Below, piece after piece: positions 34,806-46,263 of a stretch of 64,000 nucleotides of DNA (within the stretch, counting starts at the first letter, position 1; the number at the start of each line of letters is the position of its first letter). A program made the translations under genes and the position numbers. The stretch covers positions 427,751 to 491,750 of the forward strand of contig CAJHNH020008554.1 of NCBI GenBank assembly GCA_905116865.2. The letters run 5' to 3'. The notes beneath the pieces were generated by a model, which saw nothing but the letters and a program-made list of their open reading frames with translations, did no database searches and was not told the DNA's origin. Origin of the DNA: Candidula unifasciata. Taxonomy: Eukaryota > Mollusca > Gastropoda > Stylommatophora > Geomitridae.

Positions 34806-35579
34806 GTGCAGCACTGATTGCCCAAAACAACAAAGGTGAGCAAAGGGGTCTTTAACTTTTACTATATGATTCTTATCTGAATTGCGGCTCGTTGAGTCAC
34901 TAGGGGGTCAATATTGTGGGCTGTTGTCGCGGAGGATGAAAAAATTTACCTATGTACACGAAGACCTTGTCAGTTTATTTTATCCCTCCGTTAAATCACT
35001 CTGCCATTCCACCGCCATTCCTTCCATGCAGAATCAAAACTCAGAATAAATTAACGAAACAGGAAAAGGGCTCGAAATAACATACGAGCTGGTTCTCACA
35101 ACTTTGTTTATTTTAATTTCAAACATTTATTCTTCCGTGTCATTTCTAGTCCAGCTTCTGATCACTCCCCCAGCTCCACCCGAGCTTCCGGTTTGCGGCG
35201 CGCGTGGAGTTTGGCGAGAAAAAATATTCGCACTACTGAGACCTAGTAGGATACGGAGACCGAGAACAAAAGCGGCCAGGGTTCAAATCACACTTTGTGC
35301 AAATATGAGCTCGGGTAAGGTGATATGGCAGAGAACGCCACTAGGAAAGTGAGCGCTTTTTGTTCGGCCCGTTCTGTTCAAACATGGCCGCTAAGAAGTA
35401 ACTGACGATGTTCAGCTCTATTTTTCTCTCCAACGTTCAAACAATTCGTATCCTTTTCCTACTGGTTCCAATGGTTTTCAGATGACCTCTGCTTTGCGTT
35501 GTCAAGGACGAAAGCTGAAACCTGGATTGAGAAAATAGGTTGGGTCTTCTTTCTCCCTGACTGTGTCTGTCTCTTTTTG
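34806..35579. other. Intron 1, unassigned
   Basis: No homology recognised. The frame at 35104-35352 shows no domain. Confidence 0.45.
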
Positions 35580-36060
<481 letters not shown>

Positions 36061-36734
36061 CTCTTTGTCGGGGGTCTCTCTCTGTATCTAAAAAAGTTGA
36101 TACCCCTAAAATGTAAGACGGTCTTTGTGTTGACCAGTTAAAAACAAAAATAAAGTGTTAGCAAGAAAACACAAGCGAAACTCAATTGGGCCAACACAGT
36201 TGATTGTGGGAAGAAGAGAAAGGACAACAAAGCCAGCAATTTTTTTTTTTTTTTTCAATGAACGGCAAGATCCGGTCTGCATACCAACAAATGTGACGTT
36301 TACGTTGTACAGATTCACGGGAGGCGTGTAACTGAGAGCAGTTCGGTGTGGTAGACCAGAGATAGCCTGTAATAACAACTTGTGGGGCAGAAGAATAGGC
36401 TGTATGTACAAGATGTACTAGAAGAATGGAGCACCGTCGTATGATTAAATCAGCTGTACTGGATGGTGGGAGATTGGTCGTATGATTAAATCAGCTGCAA
36501 TGGAGACATATTTTTGCGGTTATGCGATCTGGGTAATGGGTTGGAAAATGGGTCAAGCATACGCTTCCATTCACTAACTGACGGACTACCAGTCGACAAC
36601 GGTTCACTGTAGTATTACTGTAGATTTGTGATTAAGGTCTTGACTTAGTTTCAGGATAGAGTCGTCTGGTTGTACTTTGATCTGTGTTGATTTTGTCAAT
36701 GCAATACGCACGCCAAGCCGACCACAAAGTCAAG
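36061..36734. other. Intron 1, unassigned
   Basis: Contains a T-run (about 36241-36255) and a short direct repeat (cgtatgattaaatcagctg at 36437 and 36479). No gene recognised. Confidence 0.45.
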
Positions 36735-36875
36735 GTTTCAAATCAACATCTAGGCTGATTTTTTTTCCCCCTCTTTTCAAAATTGATCTTGATTTCGAGG
36801 TCAGCCCTGCCTAAAAAGGTCAAGGAAGTAAAAGCGGTCGGCGAGTGGTCTATACAAATATAAGTCTAGGACTCC
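36735..36875 (+). mobile_element. SINE B, diverged
   Basis: Shows gatttcgaggtcagccctgc, then agtaaaagcggtcggcgagt, then ggtctatacaaatataagtc at the 3' end. The centre is deleted relative to reference copies. Confidence 0.68.
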
Positions 36876-36974
36876 GATGAGGACACAGTTTGAAAAGAGT
36901 AATAACAATAAAAGTATTCGTGTTTAAAAAAGCATTTGAATATTACTGATTATTAAATTTCTTGTAAAACCACT

Positions 36975-37060
36975 TTGTCAGTACCAGAACCCGCGACTTT
37001 CAGACCAGCAGGCAAGCGTCTAGCTGCCACACCACTGAAACTCCCGTAAAACCACGCAGC
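36975..37060 (-). mobile_element. SINE B tRNA-like head only
   Basis: Reads agaacccgcgactttcagac, cagcaggcaagcgtctagct and gccacaccactg. This is the reverse complement of the SINE B head. Confidence 0.7.
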
Positions 37061-37164
37061 AGCCAACGAATGCCGAGGGTGCATTGCTAGTAATACACAG
37101 AAATATACAGATGGAGAACCCCTGAGCTCGTTGAAACATATGTATATTTAAAAGTTGCTCCTTA

Positions 37165-37420
37165 ACAGGACGTTGCGGAACCTACCCAATTATTTTTGGG
37201 GTATTAAATGTTGAATTAAGAATCGACATCACAGCTCTCGGGACACTCACATAAGCGCTCCGTCCCCATCTTCAGCAGCAAGCGCAGAGTTAAAATTCCG
37301 ATGGTACCAGTAACAGTCTGCTTCTATATCCGTCTCGCCCCTCACCCGAGTTTAGAGCGTCGGCCAGATTCCCTTGTAACTCCCCCTTTTGGGTGTTGTG
37401 GTTTTTCTAGGCAAATTTAC
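37165..37420 (-). mobile_element. SINE G split by a LINE piece
   Basis: Left part gacgttgcggaacctaccca and right part gggtgttgtggtttttctag then gcaaatttact are adjacent in the intact copy at 54770-55000. Here they are separated by the LINE fragment at 37205-37380. Confidence 0.65.
37205..37380 (-). mobile_element. LINE fragment inserted in SINE G
   Basis: Contains gacatcacagctctcgggac, ataagcgctccgtccccatc and gatggtaccagtaacagtct. These match the reverse complement of the 3' end of the copy at 59385-59800. Confidence 0.72.
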
Positions 37421-37422
37421 TT

Positions 37423-37424
37423 AT

Positions 37425-37500
<76 letters not shown>
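37423..37500 (+). repeat. (CA)n-(TA)n compound microsatellite
   Basis: CA units to about 37458 followed by TA units to 37500. Confidence 0.97.
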
Positions 37501-37506
<6 letters not shown>

Positions 37507-37562
37507 AACTGATGTATATTGATTAGCACTCATAGAAAGATGTAGAAAGATAGAATTAAAAC

Positions 37563-38195
37563 GCTAGACCAGTGCTTCTCAACCTTTTTACACCCGCTGT
37601 CCACCCAAAAATGGAAAGTGGTTGCGTGTCCAGCCGACAGCTCAACAAACACAGATGTAGGTAGCAATTCATTTCTTGAATCTGATGTTCGATGACTGGC
37701 ATCAGACAGGGCACCACAGACAGCATTGTTATACAGATACAGCAGTAACAGATCAAGAGGTTGACCGCGCAGAAGATGGACCGCAGAAATATCAGAGACA
37801 CTGAAAAGTATTTTATACGAAGCAAACAGAAGGGCCCGTACCAGAGATTCCTTCCTGTTCTGAAGTCTCGAATCGCTCCAGGAGTTTTTAAAAAAAAAAG
37901 ATGTTCGCAAAATTCAGTTTTTAACTAATGCGGGATCTTCTGCTTAGGGTTTCGAAATTGTCATATATGTGACGGGAGAGTTGTTTCTGATATACAAAAC
38001 GCTACGGGGAAAAAAAAATTCGTTCCATTTAATTTTTTTTTTTTTTTTTTTTAGGCTATTCGCAAAAATAGGAAGTCCTTAATTAATCCTACAGATTGAA
38101 GGAAGAAAAATCAAATAGCCCACATTGACTTTTCCGTGGCCCAGCAATGGGCAGCGGCCCACCGGTCGAAGAACACTGCACTATATAGCATTATA
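37563..38195. mobile_element. hAT-like element E with nested LINE piece
   Basis: Left end cagtgcttctcaaccttttt and right end ggcccaccggtcgaagaaca followed by ctg are inverted-repeat related (CAGTG...CACTG). This is typical of hAT-like ends. I could not identify an 8-bp target duplication. A LINE fragment interrupts the left half. Confidence 0.65.
37585..37870 (-). mobile_element. LINE RT tail fragment inside element E
   Basis: The minus strand shares the ISVTEKYF-type segment with 11270-11590 and the same flanking blocks (gcggtcaacctcttgatctg in reverse). Confidence 0.7.
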
Positions 38196-38424
38196 TGTGA
38201 AGGGTTTATTTCGAACCTGTCACTTCCAAATGACGACAGAGTCTCGCCCCAGAAACAAGTGTACTTAGACGAGTAACCAATTAAGCACCAATGGACTAAT
38301 AAGCCTGTATGTGCACTCAGTGATTCAATGGGTATGAACCGGAGGGTTCAGGCAGGTTCGGTGCAAAGACAATAGCTTGAATTATTACAGAAGTCCACTG
38401 TGGGTGGACACACCTTTATTTTCG

Positions 38425-38755
38425 TTTCGGGGCACCCGGGCGTCGATGGGAATGAAAAAGATGATAGATAGGCTGGATCCGCTATCACTGCCGACGGTCA
38501 GCTTTTGGATCATGCTGATTTTAATAATGCCCTTCGAGAAATGGGCAGGGTAAAGGACTTTGGGGGAGGGGGGTGAATCCGCATCACTTGTCAGTGTGAC
38601 AGACTTGGGTGTTTAGATCAGTATAGCGAAAACGAGACGCACACCGGGTATATCAGAGAACTTGTTAATCAACATAGAACTGGTACTATTAGCCTCCGGA
38701 CGCTGGGGTTTCTGAGCACCTATGGACATGTCCGGAGTACAATGATGACAACCCA
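38425..38755 (+). mobile_element. LINE RNase H region remnant
   Basis: The + strand reads FVSGHPGVDGNEKDDR, then a stop, then AGSAITADGQLLDHADFNNA and LREMGRVKDF. GHPGVDGNExxD is the hallmark around the catalytic region of non-LTR RNase H domains. Stops and a G-run frameshift make it dead. Confidence 0.83.
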
Positions 38756-38756
38756 A

Positions 38757-38761
38757 TTAAT

Positions 38762-38815
<54 letters not shown>

Positions 38816-38816
38816 G

Positions 38817-38873
<57 letters not shown>

Positions 38874-38893
38874 CAACCAACTAACTAACTAAG
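38757..38893 (+). repeat. (AACT)n microsatellite
   Basis: About 34 tetranucleotide units with AGCT and AACC interruptions, directly following the LINE remnant. Confidence 0.97.
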
Positions 38894-39645
38894 CTCGTTG
38901 ATCGCGTCGTCTGAGTTGAAAACAGTCACGTGTGCTCGGGTCTCTATGTGAGTGTGTGTGAGTGTGCCAGCGCGCACAGGCTTATGTGTGGTTGTGTATA
39001 CGTGTAGACCAACTCAGCCTGCACTTGGGAAACAGGAATTAATGCTCCCGGGTGCAAGGGCCATGGATAAGACATCCCAGTTATCAGGTGTTCTCTAATT
39101 TTATGCCCCATTTCGCACACACGGAAGAAATTGCCGAGCAAAATCCCATTAATGGAAATTCGATACTTGCAGAGGATCAAACGCGACCTCCTTTTCTTCC
39201 CACCAACCCTCCGCCTTAGTAACTCGGCCCAGATATATCTCTCCCTTCTGGTCGCGGTTGTGATAAGATAATTAGAGGAGTTGATCACAGGAGAGTGGAG
39301 CAAGTGAGGGCTAATAGTTGTTGATAGCGACTGCTTTTGTTTTGAAGTACACTGCTCCTACATACTTTTCTAATGGGAGGGTTTTATAAATGTGTTCTTT
39401 TTATGTGACGTAATAAGGTCACAGGTCAAAGGTATCAGTTTGTGCGTAATATATGTGTAGCCTTGAACTTTGTTGAGATACAGGAAATTCCTTACTACAA
39501 AACATTTGCTATAGAATAAGGGTAGGGGATGGTTTGGGGGGGGGGGGGCTGGGGAGAGATAAACTTGGTACAAGATTGTGTGGGGATGCTGGCGAAAACG
39601 AGTGGAAGATTACAGGAGAAGTTAATTTATTAGAATATATTTAAG
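38894..39645. other. Intron 1, unassigned
   Basis: A G-run lies at about 39536-39548. The minus-strand frames at 38944-39303 and 39370-39573 match nothing known. Confidence 0.45.
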
Positions 39646-39907
39646 CAGGGCTGCCAATGATGTGTTCTTATCCCTAGATCTAGGTTTTTATTTAACGCCT
39701 AGGGTTCAAATTTTGAAATCTGTGGGTTTTTTTTTTTTTATATGTATATATCCTTATATAAAAGTGGGCAAATGTTTCTTTTCGTAACTATAAAATTTGT
39801 ACTTTTTAACAATCTGAGTTTTGTTTGTTTTGTTCCTTGCCTATGTAGTGCTTCGATTTCTGTTCAGCTTAGCTGGGGTTTTTAAAAAAATCCAATTGGC
39901 AGCCCTG
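39646..39907. mobile_element. hAT-type MITE, 262 bp
   Basis: Perfect 13-bp terminal inverted repeats: CAGGGCTGCCAAT at 39646-39658 and its complement at 39895-39907. The flanking 8-mers tatttaag and tatttgac agree at TATTT plus the fifth-to-last positions, a decayed 8-bp duplication as expected for hAT. No coding potential inside, so it is non-autonomous. Confidence 0.8.
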
Positions 39908-40059
39908 TATTTGACGGTCATTTGCTATGTGTAAAGCGGTGCGATGAGATCAGACCCGACGTAAATGTTTGTTTTCATAACAATAATAGTAGTACAAGTA
40001 AACCCACGCCTGCAGTCGTGTTAGACCACGGCCATCTTTAGCAATAAATCTAGAGTTGG

Positions 40060-40298
40060 CGGTGATTAGACATATGGTACTAGACCTATATTTTATAGAG
40101 CAATCGGCCCCCGGTGGATGATGTACTCAACATGACGCCGGCTGGCTTAAATTCCAATGACTTTTCCTGTTACCCATTTAAGGTCTGGTCAACTTTTGAG
40201 CCAGGGTCATGTTTGAAAAAGTCTGGCTCTGTTCGCAACTGAACGGGCGACTTTCAGGTCCGCAAGCCAGAATCTAGCCGCTACACTGGGGCTGCACC
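40060..40298 (-). mobile_element. SINE B, full-length
   Basis: From actagacctatattttataga through gtcatgtttgaaaaagtctg to the tRNA-like head (cagaatctagccgctacact). The next 45 bp are AAT-rich. Confidence 0.87.
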
Positions 40299-40439
40299 TA
40301 TAATAATAGTAACAGTGATAATAATATTCATAATAATAAATATTCTTCATGGCAAATAAATATCGCATATTAAAGTATAGTGGGGGGGGGGGGGGGGGGA
40401 GAGGTATTACAAGTATAAAACGTAGTACTGGAAGGCGCC

Positions 40440-40500
40440 GTATTATAGGGACTAGACGCTCGCGTGCGAATCCGAAGGCCGTGGGTTCCTGTCCTGACAG
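40440..40500 (+). mobile_element. SINE B head, internally deleted
   Basis: Sense tRNA-like head gactagacgctcgcgtgcga then atccgaaggccgtgggttcc, broken off before the body where the TA/TG tract begins. A G-run of about 19 lies upstream at 40381-40399. Confidence 0.75.
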
Positions 40501-40507
40501 AACCAGA

Positions 40508-40602
<95 letters not shown>
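40508..40602 (+). repeat. (TA)n-(TG)n compound microsatellite
   Basis: TA units to about 40568, then TG units to 40602. Confidence 0.98.
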
Positions 40603-40605
<3 letters not shown>

Positions 40606-41253
40606 GGTACATCTCACGTTTTCGGTCCCCAAAAAAAGAGTGACTTCCCTTCCAATTTATGAATCGCCGTGTCGCACGGCTTGTGCTATGTTGTAGGGGT
40701 GTGACGCTTAGTGACCAGCCAACAACACGTAGCATTTTATTAGATTTTAGCGGCCGGCGATATCGCGTGTTCTTTACCACAGGATGTGAGCGCTTTTAAC
40801 GGCCGCGAAACATGCAGAACTGGCCCTAACCCCATCTGCCCCCCCCCCCTCTCACCCTGTCCCACAAGACAGTGCAGCCTACGTCCCACGATTGCATGCA
40901 GCCTAGGTCGCACGACTATATGCAGCGTAGCGTGGCACCCACGCAACATAGGACAAGCCGTGCAACACGGCGATTTAAGAGTGGAAAGGAAAATCACTCC
41001 TTTGGGGCTCGAAAACGAGAGTTGTAATATACATGCATATATAATACATAACCGTCCATGCAGTAATTTCTTCACACAGAATAGCCTTGAATAGCGGCCC
41101 GAGAGAAGCGTGTCCAACCTGTTATGGTGCCTAGCTAGGAATCACCGAATGTATACTGTTTTCCTTCGTAAAAAAACGAATTATTTTCTTTAGGTTTTTT
41201 ACTGATGGTGAAAGAGGAAAAAAAATTACTATTCCTTTGTCTATCTATTGCAG
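40603..41253. other. End of intron 1
   Basis: Includes repeat J (40868-40930, with internal duplication of a gcagcct-ac-tc-cacga motif). A pyrimidine-rich tract (attcctttgtctatctattg) leads to cag at 41251-41253. Confidence 0.6.
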
Positions 41254-41330
41254 GTCTTGGCGATGCCTGGGGTCAGAGGTCACCCCCGAAGACTGCACTA
41301 GAAAAGGAACTGGGCTCTCATTTATTACAG
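41254..41330 (+). CDS. sim: sim coding exon 2: bHLH to PAS-A linker
   Basis: This 77-bp exon completes the Gly codon split after the first exon (G plus GT) and then reads 25 codons: LGDAWGQ, then RSPPKTA, then LEKELGSHLLQ. LGDAWGQ and ELGSHLLQ are near-invariant in SIM proteins. The intervening seven residues vary in the family and are specific here. It ends in phase 0 before the donor GTAAGG. Acceptor is cag at 41251-41253 after a good pyrimidine tract. ELGSHLLQ marks the N-terminal edge of PAS-A. The overlapping 120-residue frame at 41237-41599 shares part of this exon in frame but its ends are intronic, including a Pro run from the downstream oligo-C tract. Confidence 0.95.
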
Positions 41331-41495
41331 GTAAGGGACTTTATTTAGTCAAACAGTTGTTGGCTAGAAATGTCTGGCTTTTTTTTTTAACTCTTTCGGT
41401 ACCAAACAAGTCGCTATATCATTGGATCCCAGTTTCTGGTACAGAGACCCTAGGGTCCGTGATATCATTTATAAAAAATAGAAAGGTAACACCCT

Positions 41496-41533
41496 CCCCC
41501 CTTTTTTGCCCCCCCCCCCCCCCTCCTTCCCTT

Positions 41534-41565
<32 letters not shown>

Positions 41566-41584
41566 CCCCCCCCCCCCCCCCCCC
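41496..41584 (+). repeat. Oligo-C tract (about 90 bp)
   Basis: Nearly continuous C with TTTTTTG, CCTTCCCTTTG and single A interruptions. It begins about 165 bp after the exon 2 donor. Confidence 0.95.
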
Positions 41585-41889
41585 ATCCAAGAGATTTGAA
41601 ATATCAAAGATTTCGAAAATGTAGGCAAAACAGGGAACAGCAATGGCGACTGCACAACAGAAATCAGAAAAAGACTCCTTTTCGCAAGTCGTCCTCATGT
41701 GAGATGCAGTTTTTCTTTTATTTTGTAGCCCAAAACTGGCTATTGCTGGGGGCCCTAATTTAACCTAACAGTTGAACGGGGTTTCCGGGTTTCTCCACGG
41801 GTGATCCTCATCCGCATGGTAGCACTTTGTGTCACCTGGTGTTTGTCGCTCTGTGTGAGGTCTTGGTGAGGTAAAACTTGCTAATATTC
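41585..41889. other. Intron 2, unassigned
   Basis: No recognised element between the oligo-C tract and the LINE remnant. Confidence 0.5.
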
Positions 41890-42205
41890 TCCCATACGCA
41901 ATACGGAGACTAAACAGCATGGAGAACCTAATGCACAGCACCAGCGATCAAGTTCAAGTGAAAATTGTGAGAGCGTGTATCTTTTCCGGTTGGCCAATTA
42001 TAAAAGCGAATCATGGACACTTACTCAATCATTTATGAAAAAAATACACAATCGAAGCTTTTGAATTAAGATGATACAGAAAACTATCAGAATACCATAG
42101 AACAAGAATAAGAAAATCATCGACATCCTATATGATCTGAGCATCGAGGAGAATTGGCTCATGAACAGCATCCTGTCACCAAAGCTGTGCTATTTTAGCC
42201 ATGTT
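41890..42205 (+). mobile_element. LINE RT tail, left part
   Basis: Encodes degraded KVKIVRACIF, a Trp-rich core (gaatcatggacacttactca) and ENWLMNSILSPKL. It continues after the 20-bp minisatellite at 43036. The sister copy at 60595-60850 shows ENLLITNILSLKLRYF uninterrupted. Confidence 0.8.
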
Positions 42206-43035
42206 AAAGTGACGGTGCCAGGGATAGAACAACGGTGGCAGGGATAGAACAACAGTGCCAGGGATAGAACAACGGTGGCAGGGATAGAACAACGGTGCCA
42301 GGGATAGAACAACGGTGGCAGGGATAGAACAACGGTGGCAGGGATAGAACAACGGTGCCAGGGATAGAACAACGGTGCCAGGGATAGAACAACGGTGGCA
42401 GGGATAGAACAACGGTCAGGGATAAAACAACGGTGCCAGGGATAGAACAACGGTGGCAGGGATAGAACAACGGTGCCAGGGATAGAACAACGGTGGCAGG
42501 GATAGAACAACGGTGCCAGGGATAGAACAACGGTGCCAGGGATAGAACAACGGTGGCAGGGATAGAACAACGGTGCCAGGGATAGAACAACGGTGGTAGG
42601 GATAGAACAACGGTGGCAGGGATAGGACAACGATGGCAGGGATAGAACAACGATGGCAGGGATAGAACAACGATGACAGGGATAGAACAACGATGGCAGG
42701 GATAGAACAACCGTGACAGGGATAGAACAACGGTGGCAGGGATAGAACATCGGTGGCAGGTATAGAACAACGGTGACAGGGATAGAACAACGGTGACAGG
42801 GAACGGTGGCAGGGATAGAACAACGGTGCCAGGGATAGAACAACTGTGGCAGGGAGAGAAGAACGATGCCAGGGATAGAACAACGGTGGCAGGGATAGAA
42901 CAACGGTGGCAGGGATAGAACAACGGAGGCAGGGAGAGAACAACGGTGCCAGGGATAGAACAACGGAGGCAGGGAGAGAACAACGGTGCCAGTGATAGAA
43001 CAACGGTGGCAGGGATAGAACAACGGTGGTAGAAG
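42206..43035 (+). repeat. 20-bp minisatellite (about 41 units) inside a LINE
   Basis: Unit gggatagaacaacggtggca with alternation of ggtggc, ggtgcc, gatggc and gaggca subtypes. One short unit occurs near 42415-42430 and one near 42800. Three long minus-strand frames (up to 277 residues, CSIPATVVLSL-type) exist only because 20 bp is not a multiple of three and stops are absent. Confidence 0.97.
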
Positions 43036-43205
43036 GTTGTGTTTCCGGAAAGCAGTGTAGAGAGAGACCTCTGCGAAATAGGATACCAGAAATGGAAGAT
43101 GTATTAGCTATAAAAGCACATGGGGTGGAAGAACTAGCTAGATAAAGAGATAATTGCAGGCATGTAGTGGCGAGAGCGACGTTCTGCAAAGAATCGGCAG
43201 ACTGA
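43036..43205 (+). mobile_element. LINE tail, right part
   Basis: Reads gtgtttccggaaagcagtgt, then aaaagcacatggggtggaag, ending gagagcgacgttctgcaaag. It resumes where 41890-42205 stopped. Confidence 0.8.
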
Positions 43206-43784
43206 TGATGTGGTCATTCACAAAACACAAAAATACCGCCAATGCTCTTTTTTTCAAAATATAATTGAGACTTACTTGTGTGTGTGTAATATAACTATTA
43301 AAAAGTATTGGCGTCCATTTCAGACGTTTAAAAGTAAGAATGGGCCACCGGTTTTACCTAATTCTGACCACTGCAGCCATACACATTGATTACTTTGTAC
43401 ATCAGGGGTATTTCGGAAACATCCTACGTCGCATTCTTCTTTCTTTCGTCAAATCACGAGGATAATGTGTCTATCACAAATTTTGCTGTCAGAAAACGAA
43501 ACGAAATAGTAACTGCTCAGGGCACATTGTGACATAGTCGGCAGAGTGAAAGCCACCATCAAAGTACACCTTCTTCCCGACTCACGACGTTACCTATGCG
43601 ATTTACAACCATCTGCATATGCGACCACTTAAAATAAAGAAATAAAATAGTAAATAAAGAAAGACTTTTACATTGGCAGGGTAATGAAAATTCCCAGAAC
43701 CGATGCAATAGAATACATATGTGTGTTTTTTTTTTTTTTTTTTTACATAATGTACAATAATAATACGTGTTGGTAGAGGGAGCA
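43206..43784. other. Intron 2, unassigned
   Basis: No family recognised. A T-run lies at about 43727-43744. Confidence 0.5.
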
Positions 43785-43985
43785 CATCAGGAAGAGAATC
43801 AGAATAAAGGAAGACATGATTGCAGAAAGGATGACACAGCAGTTGACAACAACGGTCCTGAATTTCCGTTCTTTGATCGTGGAAAACTCCTAACGCGGAC
43901 GGGTTTTGATAATCACACTCGCCATCGCCATAGGCAGTGAGACCCATGCCTCCTCATAGCGCAGCACAACACTATCGCCTGGAAA
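43785..43985 (+). mobile_element. LINE 3' end with decayed finger-like terminus
   Basis: Block cacatcaggaagagaatcag, then gcagaaaggatgac matches 5385-5450. The terminal peptide reads RGKLLTRTGFDNHTRHRHRQ then stop. The Cys residues are lost, the His residues are kept. Confidence 0.75.
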
Positions 43986-44512
43986 TACAAAAGGTGTCAG
44001 GCAACAATAAGTATACGTACATAGACTGAACTTTTGTGTTTTATTTGCAATTTGTATAACCCGTTGGAATGAAAATATATTGAGAAAATATAAATTCGAC
44101 TTTTAACCAGTTGGACTAAAGACCTGTTAATCAGAACGGAACTCGGTCGTAACTCGAGAAGACCCTAGTACAACATACGTACAAGAAACGACCGCATCAC
44201 TCACCGAGTTAATGAGCCTGTCCTTGGGGCGCTGTGTGAAGTTGAGGGACCGTGCCGTTTCATCACACCGCAGTCTCCCGCCCACCCCACCTCCATCACC
44301 TGTATGGGCCCGTGCTTCGTGACCAGTCATAGATCACGCCTGTTGGTACAGCACAGATATGGGCGGACACAGACCGTACTTCAATCAACTGTCTGCAATT
44401 TTCCCCCTTCGGTCTGCAATTAAACTTGCAGCTGGCCAACGCGTGAGCTTGCAATCAGGTCTGCGTTAAGAACCCTGCTGGGTTCTCTATTACCCGCTAC
44501 GTAAACATTCAG
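43986..44512. other. Intron 2, unassigned
   Basis: No family recognised in this interval. Confidence 0.5.
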
Positions 44513-45075
44513 ACAGCGTTTAGTAAAACTATCTATATAAACTATTAGCAAAACGAACATTGTTTAGTAAAACTATCTATATAAACTATTAGCAAAACGA
44601 ACATTGTTTAGGAAAACTATCTATATAAACTATTAGCAAAACGAACATTGTTTAGTAAAACTATCTATATAAACTATTAGCAAAACGAACATTGTTTAGT
44701 AAAACTATCTATATAAACTATTAGCAAAACGAACATTGTTTAGTAAAACTATATATATAAACTATTAGCAAAACGAACATTGTTTAGTAAAACTATCTAT
44801 ATAAACTATTAGCAAAACGAACATTGTTTAGGAAAACTATCTATATAAACTATTAGCAAAACGAACATTGTTTAGTAAAACTATCTAGCAAAACGTATTT
44901 TTGTCGAAAGTTTACTCAAAAATTTTTATACCAGTTTCCTGGTAACACTATATTGAATACTGTCATCACATATTGTTTAGTAAATCTTTCTATGCAAACT
45001 ATTTGCATTGAAAATTGTTTAGTAAAACTATATAGACAAAAGATTGACACTAAATACTGTTTAGTAAAATCATGC
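44513..45075 (+). repeat. 44-bp tandem array with decaying right end
   Basis: About eight well-conserved units to 44890, with cores aaaactatctatataaacta and ttagcaaaacgaacattgtt. Diverged relatives continue to about 45070 (tgtttagtaaatctttctat). Confidence 0.94.
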
Positions 45076-45199
45076 ACTAAAACAGTGAGGCCAATACAAA
45101 GAAACTACGGGGGAGAAATTAAGACAATTGGAGCGACATTTACACATTGGAAGAGGGGGAACTTGAATAATCTCATTAATGAAAGTAAAAGAACCAAAG

Positions 45200-45465
45200 T
45201 AAAGTAAAAAGTCAAGGACCCTCTTTCACGCCTTCAAGCGAATTTGGGCATATAGGGCTTGACCTATATTGTATAGACTAATCGACACTCGATCACGCCG
45301 GCCGCTTTTACTTCCCAGGACTGCATCTGGTACCTACTTAAGGCTAGGTCGACCTGGAGGCCGAGGTCATTTAAAAAAAAAATTATTCCGGCTCCTTCAG
45401 GACCTAACCCACGACCTTCCAATTCGCAGGCGAGTGTCTAACTGCCACACCACAGCGATTCCATT
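45200..45465 (-). mobile_element. SINE B, full-length
   Basis: Tail aaagtaaaaagtcaaggacc, body ctggtacctacttaaggcta, head-proximal cgcaggcgagtgtctaactg then ccacaccacagcgattcc. An AAT microsatellite begins five bases beyond. Confidence 0.9.
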
Positions 45466-45468
45466 TCC

Positions 45469-45469
<1 letters not shown>

Positions 45470-45546
<77 letters not shown>
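45470..45546 (+). repeat. (AAT)n microsatellite
   Basis: About 25 pure units, adjacent to the head of SINE B. Confidence 0.98.
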
Positions 45547-45547
<1 letters not shown>

Positions 45548-46263
45548 CATTATAGTCATACGCGAAATTTTTTCACTATTTTGGATCTATTCAAACCCAA
45601 AAACTGCTTTTAGAACTTTCTGGCAGAGTTAAATATTCAAAATATTAAAACTATAAATGGTGGTCCAAAGGACGTTATGTTGAGAAGCTCGCTCTCCTAC
45701 GAGATAGGCCTGACCAAAATAGAAGGGGCAAGAAAAAAAAGTGGAAACACCAAGAAGGAAAGAGCAAGAGGAACTCACAGACACAGAAAAGGAAAGACCG
45801 ATCTGACCTCGAGGGAAGACGGACTAAACCCAGAGATGGCGCAAATGGCTGAACTTTAGTGACGAAAGTTGGGGCAAATAAACCAGACCACAAACATAAC
45901 CGGAGAAAGTTAGCAGCTTTGGCTAGCTAGCAGCAGGTTCCACGTTGTCGAGATTTTGATATTTTTTCTTGAAAGGAACAGGAACATAGACAGAAGAGCC
46001 TCGCAGGCGCCTACTTACAAGTTGTTTAGGTAGTCTCGAGGGCCCTCTCCCCCCCCCCCCCCTCCCACATTTCCCTTTTCCTAAGACTAATTTTTTTTTT
46101 TTTTTTTTGGGTGGGGGGAGGGGGATGAAGGTACTTACACCATCAGGTTCAGAAGACCCCCAATGTAGATTATCACATTTTGTTCAGCAACACTATATCT
46201 ATCTTAACTAATGACACCATTACAACTTTCTATATATATATATATAGTATTTTCAAAATAGAT
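45547..46263. other. Intron 2, unassigned
   Basis: Includes an oligo-C run (about 46050-46061), a T-run (46090-46108) and a short (TA)n (46232-46246). No gene recognised. Confidence 0.45.

Noticed and set aside
42190..43189. Minus-strand frames of 257-277 residues with Cys-Ser-Ile-Pro repeats
   Set aside because: They follow the 20-bp unit in three registers at once and cross into LINE sequence.
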